From: Wyeomyia smithii
Taxonomy: Eukaryota; Arthropoda; Insecta; Diptera; Culicidae
Assembly (NCBI RefSeq): GCF_029784165.1
Contig: NC_073696.1
Span: forward strand, 185,668,998 to 185,732,997
Direction of reading: 5' to 3'
DNA length: 64,000 nt
Position numbers and translations under genes: made by a program. This document shows, one piece after another, positions 46,227 to 56,012 of this stretch. The first letter of the stretch is position 1. The number at the start of each line of letters is the position of its first letter. A model generated the notes under the pieces. It saw nothing but the letters and a program-made list of their open reading frames with translations. It was not told the DNA's origin and searched no databases.

Positions 46227-46227
46227 A
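46222..46227 (+). terminator. AATAAA polyadenylation signal overlapping the GTPBP3 stop codon
   Basis: AATAAA starts inside the last Lys codon and covers the TAA stop (46224-46226). If used, cleavage 10-30 bp on would leave a 3' UTR of only a few tens of bases. No better signal is evident close behind. Confidence 0.4.
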
Positions 46228-46553
46228 GATTTTGATAAAACCTGTGTTGAATTGGTTAATTTTGAATCAAAATTGTTTAACTTATTCAAGTGTAGTGGTA
46301 TCATTTATTGCCAAAAAATGTCATGGATAGGAAAACATATATTCTCATGTATTTTAGCACTAGCACAGGCAGACGTCCAAGCTAAGTTCTCAACATGTGT
46401 AAACTTTTGTACTATGTACTAACAATACGCTACCAGCAGAGGAAACTGGTGAACCGCACTGGAGATTACAGATAAACTTCCACGACGCTAGTTTTCGATC
46501 TCCCGTCTGTGTTTTTTAATTTCAGGTAGTGTGGAGTTCGACCCATTAAAAAG

Positions 46554-46770
46554 AAGGGGTGGGCGAAACGACTCTTTTGCAAGAGCAGCTCTGAATTGTT
46601 CACTCACCGTTTCGAACCGACTCATATGAACGGCTTATGGTTCAAAATGATTCCTGAGCGTTGACAGTTCGTGTTGTCCCGGTAAACTTCGGGCTCGCAC
46701 GAACCATCAGTTCTAGTGAGCTCAGAGAACCGTGGTTCTTTTTTACGAACCGGTTCATTTGCCCACCCCT
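46554..46770. mobile_element. hAT-type MITE with 9-bp flanking duplication
   Basis: The ends AGGGGTGGGCGAAAC and TTTGCCCACCCCT are inverted. ATTAAAAAG lies on both sides (46545-46553 and 46771-46779). Subterminal GAACCGGTTC- and CGTTTCGAACCG-like words are present. About 217 bp, non-coding. Confidence 0.85.
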
Positions 46771-46839
46771 ATTAAAAAGGTATTGCTTCAGGGAGCGGCT
46801 TTTACGCTCGGTGCAACCTCCTGGCTCTATCAAGTCTCC

Positions 46840-47730
46840 CAGCTAATTAACTAACTAACCTGGAGACTAGCAGTTTGCTAACACTGGTGTGTGGTCAACC
46901 TGTCATCTGCTTTGCAACTCTAGGACTATGTGATAGGTAGCTGCACAAACCCCCCTCCAGATGTTCAGGTCTTCACACATCCTCCAAACTAGGTTGTCCG
47001 GAGTAGTGTCTGACTACCATCATGTCGCACTGCGCAAGCGCAAAACGTAGACGTATGAAGAAGACATACTCAGCAGTCTCCTCCGCATCCACGCACCCGT
47101 GGCACATGGGGGACCCCGCATGCCTGAACCTGTGTAGATACTTCCTAGAGCATCTGTGTCAGGGGGAAGTTAACTTCTCCATAGCGCCTTCCAACCCATC
47201 CGGATACCACTGGAATAAGTCGGTGCGTCCATCTACTCTTCCCGGAATTTGACCATTCCTCCTGACATCTGATCATATAGATCTACTGGTATCTCGAATG
47301 CCGCTTGTGTCACGTTAGTCGAAGCATTTTACATCCTTTCTAATGGCTATGCTGATAGACATCATGCCGGACAGGATGCAGATTGTGTTGTAAAACTCTC
47401 TACGCACCCACAACCCTCAGACACATGAGCCTGTACTTTTTACTTTACCACGATAACTGTTATGTCTTCGTTTAATGGTGCACTAGCTCCAATTTTTGGA
47501 GCGCATCTAGTCTTCGACCTTGCGTATACAGTGCTTGGCCGTCAACTCGACCTCCTCGGTCGACTCGCCGTAGACCTCTTGTGTGATGTCGTCTGCAAAG
47601 CCGACGATCAGAATTTTTGCATGGAACTTAAGAGCCAGTTCGCGAGAGCCACAACCGCCTTTCTGAGGGACGTTGTTTTGATGTTCTCCGATTGGGCTGA
47701 AATTTTCAGCGTTTGTTTGTCTATTCAAGG
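46840..47730 (-). pseudogene. R1-like non-LTR retrotransposon ORF2 relic
   Basis: On the minus strand, AKILIVGFADDITQEVYGES then TEEVELTAKHCIRKVED (47507-47640) is a reverse transcriptase block with catalytic FADD. Its continuation resembles R1-clade elements. Nearer 47030-47110 a C-terminal zinc-type segment appears as AGSPMCHGCVDAEETAEYVF. Frameshifts and missing segments break it. Clade is inferred from the ES-EEVELTA context. Confidence 0.7.
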
Positions 47731-47759
47731 TAGGAAGTTTTGCAAAGTTTCAGTTTTTT

Positions 47760-48183
47760 CCATTGAGGTTAAGTGGGGTAAAACGGCCCTTGAAAATTAC
47801 ATGTCCAAAAAGGTCCAAATACTAAAAAGTGCAATAACACCTGCTAGACTTGATGGATTTTTCTAAAAATTTGTGGTGTTATTCTGCACTAAGAGTACTT
47901 CAAAACTCATGGTCACAATATATGGCAAAGATATAAATTGACGAAAAAAACGCATTTTTCTTTTAAAAATTGTCAATTTTCAGGATCATTCTACTCTTTT
48001 CAACATCGCTAGAAAAAATATCTGAATATGGCGTTTTGTAGAGCAACTCAAGAGCTTTTATGTCATGTACAAGCCAAGTGTGCCAAATGGGGTAAAACGG
48101 CCCTAGAAGGTTTTTTTCAAAAAACCGTCAAAATAACTAGAATCATTATAGTTCCTGCTAGACTTAATAGATTTTATTGAAAG
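47760..48183. repeat. Repeated GGGGTAAAAC segment next to the foldback
   Basis: TGGGGTAAAACGGCCCTTGA at 47773 recurs in variants at 48090 and 48242, each followed by a diverged CAAAATNACTAG-like stretch and CCTGCTAGACTTGAT. This looks like an extra, unpaired part of the left foldback arm. Confidence 0.55.
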
Positions 48184-49495
48184 TTTGGGTAATCACTGTA
48201 CCTTATCAGAGCTACCTACTGCACCAAAAAATACGCAATTTGGGGTAAAACGTTCCTTGAAGATTTTTTTTTCGAAAATGCCGTCAAAATCACCAAAACT
48301 GCAAGAACATGGGTTAGACTTGATAGGTTTACCGAAAATTCAGATTAATACTCTAAGTTAATACGAAATTAAGGGCAAGATGACAAAAGTGACAAATAGA
48401 TTTACATAACGGAAAAAAATTTCTTGAAAAATACTTGGCGATTTTCGGGGTGCTAATTTCTCTACAGAAAAGGTCCAGAACCCGAAGTTAGCATGTTATA
48501 AAACAACTACAGAGCTTTTACTTGGCATAATATCCAGATGCATCTTTTGGAAACTGACTAAAAAGGACTAAAGTTTTCCTTGATTTCAAGAAAAGCATCA
48601 AAGATACTATCGATATGACGGTTGCGAAAATAAATAATTCCAACCGAGTTCCTACTTATCCGTGGAGCAAATAAAATCGTTATTTGCACGATTCCCTGCA
48701 ATATTCATGTAGGTAATACTTGGCGCAAAGGAAGATGGTGCTTTGATAAACGTTGAAGAACATCATGAGTATAAATTGTTGAGCATTAGTGTTCAAAGTC
48801 GTGATTTTTCTAAATGATTGTTCATTTTTATTGATACAACAGCAACCAGAGTAACATGATTTTTTGGCCAACACTCTGCAAAAAGCGATGAATGAGGCCG
48901 ATGAAAATAAATTTTAAAATAATGAAAATAAATTTAAAAATAATCAAATTAAAAAGATGAACATTAAACTCAAACAATAATTTACTTCATTTGCTTTAAC
49001 AAAACTCGAGATATCGTAGTCTTTCAGCAACCGTCTCATCGATATTGTCTTTTACAAGGTTGATGCTTTCTTGAAACCTAGTAAAAAGTCAAGAAAAAGT
49101 TTAGTCCTATTTAGTCAGTTTCCAGATGATGCATCTGGATTTGATATCAAATTATATCTCTTTAGTTGTTTTATAAAATGCTAACTTCGAGTTTTGGACT
49201 GTTTTCTGTTGAGAAAAAAGCACCCCGAAAATCGCCAAGTATTTTCCAAGAAAAATTTTTTTTTCATCATGTAAATCTATTTGTCACTTTTGTCATTTTA
49301 CCCTTCAGTTCGTATTTAACTAAAGTGATACTATAAATTTTCAGTAAATCTATCAAGTCTAACCCGAGCTCTTGCAGTTTTGGTGATTTTGACAGCATTT
49401 TAAAAAAAAAAAAATCTTCAAGGAACGTTTTACCCCAAATTGCGTGTCTTCTGGTGAAGTAGGTAGCTCTGATAAGTTACAGTGATTATCCAAAT
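48184..49495. mobile_element. Giant foldback element, arms of about 450 bp
   Basis: The left arm 48184-48635 and right arm 49020-49495 are inverted copies. Examples: CACTGTACCTTATCAGAGCT against AGCTCTGATAAGTTACAGTG, CTTGGCGATTTTCGGGGTGC against GCACCCCGAAAATCGCCAAG, and ATATGACGGTTGC against GCAACCGTCTCAT. The spacer is about 385 bp. Beyond the right arm the sequence changes abruptly to mariner transposase, whereas the left arm has 400 bp more of related sequence. Non-coding. Confidence 0.8.
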
Positions 49496-49503
49496 TTTCA
49501 TTC

Positions 49504-50031
49504 GTAACCCTTACCTCTCTCTTGATCTCGACACGGTTTTGAATAAAAATGTTCAGCCTCAAGCTGAACTATTGTTTGAAGACGATTATTACTGCTTCCA
49601 GCAAGATGGCGCCCCATCCCACACCGCAAAGGTTGTTCAGGCGTGGTGTGAGGAAAACTTGACCGATTTAATTTCGAAGAATGAATGGCCTCCGTCGTCT
49701 CCGGATCTGAATCCACTGGATTATTTTGTGTGGGGATACATGATGTCGAAGCTGAACGACTATAAAATAACAAATTTGGAGCAGTTCAAGCGAGTTATCA
49801 CGAAACTCTGGGACGAGATGCCGATGGAGCACGTGCGCGCCGCTTGCGACGACTTTTCGACGCGTCTGAAGCTGGTTCGATCAGAGAAAGGTGGTGTAAT
49901 TCCGAGATATCGTCTGTGAAGTATCTTGATGAGTTACTGAATAAAGCTATGAAAGCCAGATTCAGATTTTCTTCTTATTCTTTGAAATATTGAGATTTTC
50001 CTGTGTAACCGGACTTTTTTGTCACCCTGTA
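49504..50031 (+). pseudogene. mariner-like transposase, C-terminal fragment with right inverted end
   Basis: The frame 49482-49919 reads CFQQDGAPSHTAKVVQAW (second catalytic Asp in QQDGAPSH), then WPPSSPDLNPLDYFVWGYM, where the Asp of PLDY is the likely third catalytic residue, so it is of D..D (mariner or maT) type, unlike the E-type relic at 38.9 kb. The coding end is at 49917-49919. The right end ACTTTTTTGTCACCCTGTA (50013-50031) is a typical mariner terminus next to a TA. The first half of the transposase and the left end are missing, replaced by the foldback arm. Confidence 0.85.
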
Positions 50032-50243
50032 TATGCACTGAATGTACTAAAGGAAACCCCACAGAATGGTTCAGTACCTAAAAAAGTCGTGGCTGATCCA
50101 GCTCTTGCAAGCTCATCCACTTTTCCATTCCCTTCGATGCCACAGTGTCCAGGAACCCAGTGAAGGTTAAAGGTTAATGCATAAATTACGCATCGTTTTA
50201 ATTCCGTTTTATCTAATTGAGCAAAAAAACGAGATATAGTCAC
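50032..50243 (-). pseudogene. LINE RNase H domain fragment
   Basis: On the minus strand: LHWVPGHCGIEGNGKVDELA, then RAGSATTFLGTEPFCGVSF, up to the mariner border at 50031. HWVPGHCGI-GN--VDELA is the last catalytic block of retroelement RNase H as found in I, R1 and LOA relatives. The mariner seems to have inserted into this LINE copy; no other part of that copy is recognised nearby. Confidence 0.75.
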
Positions 50244-51670
50244 TCTTATGACTACTTCTCAATCAACAGAAAAAACATGCTATTGTCAACTTTTCTCAAA
50301 GAAATAAATCGCAGACCTTTACCAGAAACTTACCATCAATTCGTGATCCAAAAATTTAGTCTTTTTTGGACTGACGACCCTGAAACAATACATTTGTTCA
50401 ATTCTTGGAAAAAGGTTAAGCATGAAGCCGATGGTTTACCACAGTATTATGAAACTGCTCCTACGTAGATTGGTTTGATTCCGGGAGTTAACATCGACGA
50501 AAGGCGAAAGTTTCAAATTGAGGAGAATATTGTACACTACAGTATGCGGCAGAGAAAAATGCGAAAATGTTCGAACGTTCGTATTGGGTTAGTGCTTTTG
50601 TTGGACAGTGCATTTGTTTATATTTACTTTTAAGTGCTGCTGCAACAGAACATCAAAATCGGTTTATTGCAAATGAGTGAAAACATACGCATAAGAAGTG
50701 ATTACGAGTTTACTATTCACCCAAAAGACACCGAAATAGATTGCGGAGACCGCTGGATCGCATCAAAAACTCTCTACAGGATGGCCCTAAGCAGCAAAAG
50801 CCGGGAAGTCGTGATCAAATCGGTCCGTGCAAAATTGTTTTGCAACCTGGTACGTTATATAAAGTAACTTACAAGGATACCAACATTTCTGAGAAATTCA
50901 TTTGATCACGGAGCGGGTAAAAGAGCTACGAGTGATTCGAAAGTAACTGTTCGAAGAAATTGCTTTGCTCTTTTGCTTTGCTGAAAAAGGAAAAAAATGT
51001 TTATCCTGTTTTCCGACGAAAAGCTGTTCAGCATCGTATCTGTGTCCAACACAGGCCAGTCCATTTTACCGAAGTAGGTTCCTGATGAAGCAAAGTTCAA
51101 CTCGAATCAGTCCAGAATTTCCCGTGAATATTGTACTCTTTTCAACTTTAAAAATCTACTACGTTCACGCACAAAACTAGACAAGCTTGATGTGATTTTT
51201 TCTGTCAAGCAGCATCTATTGGTGTTCTCGGTCTTCGTCGTCTCGCGGATGTCATTGCTAAAAACGGTGGACACATCGAGTAAACTTGTTGGATAGATAA
51301 CTAAAAATGTTGATATAATCACCTAAAAGTACTTCAAATAATATTTCGAATTTTTTCCGTCGCATCTGACAACAGATGCTAAGTCACATGCATTAGGTAT
51401 ATTGATTTCAAAATTTATCAGTATTTGCGTTATTTTTTTGCGTTATAAATTTGACATGTCTTGAAAAATCATTTTACAAGGGCCTTCATTTTCAACGGAC
51501 CCTTTAGGTGATTTAGGTGATATCTAAAACATGTCATTCGTCCTATTAGAACTTTAGAACCGTCAATATGATTGATCTCATAAGTTATTTATTCCAAATT
51601 GCACCATCCTTTTTTATGCACCGGTGAAATATGTGGCTATTAAATTACTAGAGTTCATCCCCAAAAGCTG
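50244..51670. other. Unassigned sequence with two short open frames
   Basis: Frames 50217-50468 (core FLKEINRRPLPETYHQFVIQ) and 50634-50867 (core IRIRSDYEFTIHPKDTEIDC) lie on the plus strand. Their residue usage looks protein-like but I recognise neither. They may be relics of one gene or element. Confidence 0.3.
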
Positions 51671-52057
51671 ATGAGAGGTTTACTTGCACGGATGGAGGTT
51701 AAAAATGGATTATTCCACGACACTTTCATCGCATCGGCTGAAGGAAGCGAAGCAAGTGCAGAAAGGCTTCATTTTTGTCACCCGTTTTTCCTACCGGCGG
51801 GTTACTCGTTTCCTTCGGAATTCGCTACTTCAGAGGATTTCCGCAAACAATTCTTTTTTATAGCAGTTGGCTTCGAAATGACCTGCACATATTCCACAGA
51901 GAGCAAACTTCAGCAGAATGTGCATGAAAGCACCGGCAGGAGTGACGGAAATTATACGCTTTTGAAGGAAATCACAAATGATATGCGAGATATCGTCACC
52001 GTTGCAGAATTCCCGACGCCTTCCTCAGGACTTGGATCGAACGGGTCTACATACTGA
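51671..52057 (+). CDS. Unrecognised 128-codon open frame
   Basis: ATG at 51671 to a stop at 52055-52057. The frame contains the stretches FIASAEGSEASAERLHFC and YSTESKLQQNVHESTG, with no domain, signal peptide or membrane segment that I recognise. No splice sites or promoter are evident. It is longer than most chance frames in this AT-rich DNA and of higher GC content, so it may be a gene relic or part of an unknown element. Real coding status is doubtful. Confidence 0.2.
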   Translation: MRGLLARMEVKNGLFHDTFIASAEGSEASAERLHFCHPFFLPAGYSFPSEFATSEDFRKQFFFIAVGFEMTCTYSTESKLQQNVHESTGRSDGNYTLLKEITNDMRDIVTVAEFPTPSSGLGSNGSTY

Positions 52058-53165
52058 TTCCACATCATAAAAATTCACAAGTCAGTAAAAATCCGAGCAG
52101 TCTGTTGACATCCTGTTTGCAGCTTTGTTTCACACAGCTGACTCTGGCAGTTACAGGCGTGTTACGAAGAACAGAGTGTACCCATAGTAAGACTAGTTTA
52201 ATATGATTGATTGTACGCGGGAATGCTTAAAGTAATTCTCCCCAAAGTTTTCCATTTTGTTGTCATCGGAAGTGTTGGAGAACGAGGTGACACTTTAATA
52301 TAGTAAAATAGTTAATATGTTAACATGTGTTACGCAAAAACTTTGAGTTCATACAAACAAACAACGTGCTGGAGCTTGCAAACAACAACATGTTGGAATA
52401 TCTTGCTCAGTACACTTTCGCTCATGTGCGGTATGTTACCCATCAACTTTGGGGTGCACCAGGGTAAGTTGAATGAGTGCTTTGAAGTTAGTTGGAACTT
52501 TGTTAGCTAGTTAAAACTTACCTAATATTGTAGAACGAGTTTTGACACAAAAGACTTGATATAATGCCCTTAATTCGGTTTCTAGGTTATCCTGGGTATC
52601 TAATAATAAAAAATACAATATTTCGAATTTAATTTCGAAGTTGATAACAAAATCATTAAAAGTTTCCATTATCCAACAATGACAAAACTGTTACAAAAAT
52701 ATAGAGATATGTCCGTTTCAGTGTAACTACATAGTTAGTATTTTATAATCAATGACATTGTTAAAATCACCCACTGTGTTGAGCCAGCAGCTGGTGACTG
52801 CAAACATCGAAAAGCTCAATCCGGGACTCGCATTGTGATGATGAAGTTTGTGCAAACATGTGGCATTGGAAAGTTTGGCTGTTGTACTGATAGTTTTTAT
52901 GTGACAGTTAGTTATCGAAAACAAAATACATTACCAAGAAGAACAATGTCCTCTAGGGTAAAAGAGAGAGGTAGCGATAGAGAGACAGAAAACATCGGAC
53001 GTGTTGATGCTGTAGTTTGGAATTTTGGTTGATTTGATTGGTTTATTGGTTGGTGGGGGTTTGTGGATCGAGTATGTAGGAGTGTTATCTGACTTTGCTA
53101 ATGAATTATTAAAGGAAAATTCCTTTGGCAATGACGATCAGTAAAATAGAAATCAATTTCTGGTT
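52058..53165. other. Unassigned sequence
   Basis: No coding, RNA or mobile feature is supported. Short frames at 52835-53032 and 52931-53131 overlap on opposite strands and carry no motif. Confidence 0.35.
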
Positions 53166-53215
53166 CAAAGAGTAAATGTGGCGATGAAGATAGACAATTA
53201 GATTAACTGAAAAAT
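53166..53215. repeat. Diverged fragment of the 415-bp unit family
   Basis: GAGTAAATGTGGCGATGAAG, then AACTGAAAAATATGAT, matches the first 60 bp of the units at 54686, 55101 and 55516. Confidence 0.55.
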
Positions 53216-53479
53216 ATGATATGACCTGGGCGCCAAAACGGTTTCAATAACATATAAGGAGTGCTTGAGCGCTCCAAAAAAAAGTTAGTATAAACCGGAC
53301 ATTTCAGTTTTTTGCGTTTTCGCGAGAGACCGATTCTATATTCTGCTTAGATAAACGCGGCATGATAATACTGGTAAAACTACTAAAAGCTCATCACTTC
53401 ACAACTAAAACATATATACTTCACATAGCTTTATCGTAAACTATTTGCTCTTCGATTATCGATCACTCGGTCTTGGGCT

Positions 53480-54529
53480 GATTTCCCACAGTCACCTCTA
53501 ATAATTATTACACGGGCATCCTCGATGACAGCACACATCCAACGAGCATTCTAGCTATATGCCAAGCCCATTGTAGTCTGGAGTGACTATATCCACCGAT
53601 TTGTATGCCTGGTATACTTCATGGTTCATGCGTCTGCGACAAACGCAATTTTCCAGTTTGACGCCAAGGATTGAACTTATGTTTTTATACCAAAACTACC
53701 AAACTACTGCATCATGACAATAGAGGGCTACCGAGAGAATCGGTTCTTTATAGAGTGCAATTCTCGTACGGGTTTGCAAGCTACGAAAGCTTAACCATTG
53801 GCTACGCAATAAATTCGTCGACTACTTCGAACGATACAACCACTATCACCACCGCAGCACCAACATTCGCCGAACTACCACGCTCTCTACCAACCATCAT
53901 GTGCTTCGTTTTAGCAAAACTTATGACAAGCTCTATTCTCGTAGCTTCCCTCTTGAGGAGTCCAAAACCTCTATCATCACTTTGATATCAAAACCTCTAT
54001 CATCACTTTAATATCAATGATTTCGACATCGTCCGTAAGATCTAGAAGCATGCAAATACTTTTCAGCACTCCAGCCCTCCGTACAGCACCTTTCAATGCG
54101 GTGTTGAACGATAAGATTGACAGCCCGTCACCCTGCCTCAAACCATCTACTTCATCTCAAGAGAGCGTTCGATATCTCAACGGCTAACCTGACCCTTGAT
54201 GTGGAACCATCAAGGGTGGCTTGTGTCAGTCCGATCAGTTTTGATGGGATGTCATGTTCGAGCATAATCCGCCGCAACTTATTCTTCTTAACTGGATCGT
54301 ACGCTGTTCTGAAGTCTATGAACAGATGATTAGCCTGTAAGTTAAATTCTCGAAATTCATCAAGATTTGTTGCAAGGTGAACATTGGGTCCGTAGTGGAA
54401 CGTCCCCCTCGAAAACCACTTTGTATTGCCAGCGACCGTTTCCTGCAACGGTTTCAGTCTGTGGAACAGTATGCGGCAGGTTTCGTACACGGTATTGTTG
54501 TATTTTCGTATTCCATATTCCATTGGCAT
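53480..54529 (-). pseudogene. RTE-clade LINE reverse transcriptase relic
   Basis: On the minus strand, 54152-54400 reads NLQANHLFIDFRTAYDPVKK (first catalytic block, IDFRTAYD), LRRIMLEHDIPSKLIGL and TQATLDGSTSRVRLA, characteristic of RTE elements. More decayed parts continue to about 53480 (FADD region lost or frameshifted; TCCTCGATGACAGCACACAT at 53518 matches 6384-6406 in the other copy). Third RTE relic in minus orientation in this window. Confidence 0.8.
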
Positions 54530-54762
54530 ATTCCAACCAGTCCGAGGGTAATTCTACATTCGCAGAACTGAGGATGACTGTAGTATGTCACAGTCGAAAT
54601 ATATATTTGCGCGGCCTGAATTTCGATATTTACTTCCCAAATTTCTAGTAGAGTCTAACTGAAACCGATAATTATTTCTTAATTTAAGGAGTGAATGTAG
54701 TAATGAAGATAGAAAATTAAACTAACTGAAAATATGATTGCAGAAACTACGAAAAATATAGT

Positions 54763-54832
54763 TCAGCAGGTGGGACTCGAACCCACAACTTCCAATCTCC
54801 GGTCAGATGTGTTCCCGTTACACCACCGCAGA
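54763..54832 (-). tRNA. tRNA-like cloverleaf, unit 1 (probably tRNA-derived, not functional)
   Basis: Minus strand, 70 nt. Acceptor TCTGCGG pairs with CTGCTGA (one mismatch, one G-T). D stem GTGT/ACAC with GGG in the loop. Anticodon stem TCTGA/TTGGA with two wobble pairs. Variable loop of 4. T arm GTGGG-TTCGAGT-CCCAC perfect. The anticodon loop reads CCGGAGA: position 33 is C instead of T and the anticodon position is GGA (Ser), yet tRNA-Ser should have a long variable arm. So it is a tRNA-like relic or SINE head. The B box is intact. A TTTTT stop lies 6 nt beyond the 3' end. Confidence 0.5.
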
Positions 54833-55177
54833 ACGTTAAAGACGTAGTTCTAGAATCGAGTTTTGTATCGCTTATCCAATTCTCGCACTTCGTGCATTTA
54901 CTCAGTAGAGACTATTATTTATAGCTGGCTATTGTTTCAACACTCTCAGTGGAAGTTGGAATGACTTCTCGGTGTGAGAGATAGAAACGTGCCAGTAAGT
55001 TGCCATCTCTACCAGCAGCAACATCGACTTGCGTCACAAACATTTTTACTTTTCTTTTTCCGACTCTAAGCAAAGTCATGCTATTTTTAATTTTTAATTT
55101 AAGGAGTAAATGTAGTAATGAAGATAGAAAATTAAACTAACTGAAAATATGATTGCAGAAACTACGAAAAATATAGC

Positions 55178-55247
55178 TCAGCAGGTGGGACACGAACCCA
55201 CAACTTCCAATCTCCGGTCAGATGTGTTCCCGTTACACCACCGCAGA
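55178..55247 (-). tRNA. tRNA-like cloverleaf, unit 2
   Basis: Same as unit 1 except that the T loop reads TTCGTGT (plus strand GGGACACGAACCC), a change at the variable position of the B box. The base just 3' of the cloverleaf also differs (GAGC for GAAC). Pol III stop retained. Confidence 0.45.
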
Positions 55248-55592
55248 ACGTTAAAGACGTAGTTCTAGAATCGAGTTTTATATCGCTTATCCAATTCTCG
55301 CACTTCGTGCATTTACTCAGTAGAGACTATTATTTATAGCTGGCTATTGTTTCAACACTCTCAGTGGAAGTTGGAATGACTTCTCGGTGTGAGAGATAGA
55401 AACGTGCCAGTAAGTTGCCATCTCTACCAGCAGCAACATCGACTTGCGTCACAAACATTTTTACTTTTCTTTTTCCGACTCTAAGCAAAGTCATGCTATT
55501 TTTAATTTTTAATTTAAGGAGTAAATGTAGTAATGAAGATAGAAAATTAAACTAACTGAAAATATGATTGCAGAAACTACGAAAAATATAGT

Positions 55593-55662
55593 TCAGCAGG
55601 TGGGACACGAACCCACAACTTCCAATCTCCGGTCAGATGTGTTCCCGTTACACCACCGCAGA
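55593..55662 (-). tRNA. tRNA-like cloverleaf, unit 3
   Basis: Carries the same T-loop variant as unit 2 (TTCGTGT) but the 3' flank of unit 1 (GAAC). The pol III stop at 55582-55586 is kept. Confidence 0.45.
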
Positions 55663-56012
55663 ACGTTAAAGACGTAGTTCTAGAATCGAGTTTTGTATCG
55701 CTTATCCAATTCTCGCACTTCGTGCATTTACTCAGTAGAGACTATTATTTATAGCTGGCTATTGTTTCAACACTCTCAGTGGAAGTTGGAATGACTTCTC
55801 GGTGTGAGAGATAGAAACGTGCCAGTAAGTTGCCATCTCTACCAGCAGCAACATCGACTTGCGTCACAAAACTATATTTTTCGTAGTTTCTGCAATCATA
55901 TTTTCAGTTAGTTTAATTTCCTATCTTCATTACTACATTTACTCCTTAAATTAAAAATTAAAAATAGCATGACTTTGCTTAGAGTCGGAAAAAGAAAAGA
56001 TAATTATTTCTT

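Larger units (their letters stand above)
54681..55998 (-). mobile_element. Compound element: three tandem 415-bp units with tRNA-like cassettes, 14-bp target duplication
   Basis: Unit starts AATTTAAGGAGT lie at 54681, 55096 and 55511, exactly 415 bp apart and nearly identical. After the third unit, 55871-55998 is an inverted copy of the unit's end and beginning, so the first 82 bp of the element (54681-54762) form a terminal inverted repeat with 55871-55952. GATAATTATTTCTT flanks the whole (54667-54680 and 55999-56012). Each unit carries, on the minus strand, one tRNA-like sequence with pol III boxes and a T5 stop. No protein is encoded. The class is unclear: the long duplication recalls retroposons, while the inverted ends recall foldbacks. 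Confidence 0.8.

Noticed and set aside
47462..47866. 134-codon plus-strand open frame opposite the R1-like relic
   Set aside because: The minus strand carries a clear reverse transcriptase block with FADD; the plus frame is its shadow.
46840..50243. One single R1/I-type LINE spanning the RNase H at 50.1 kb and the reverse transcriptase at 47.6 kb
   Set aside because: On the minus strand RNase H would precede reverse transcriptase, the reverse of the normal order, so two different elements are more likely.
54880..54912. Hammerhead ribozyme core on the minus strand of the 415-bp unit (CTGAGTAAATGCACGAAGTG context)
   Set aside because: A CTGANGA-like box and a stem-loop are present, but the G of the core is T and the GAAA box reads AGAA. 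No matching stem III was found.
54763..55662. Three genuine tRNA-Ser(GGA) genes
   Set aside because: Position 33 is C, the anticodon stem has two wobble pairs, and tRNA-Ser should have a long variable arm. The repeats sit inside a mobile structure with a target duplication.
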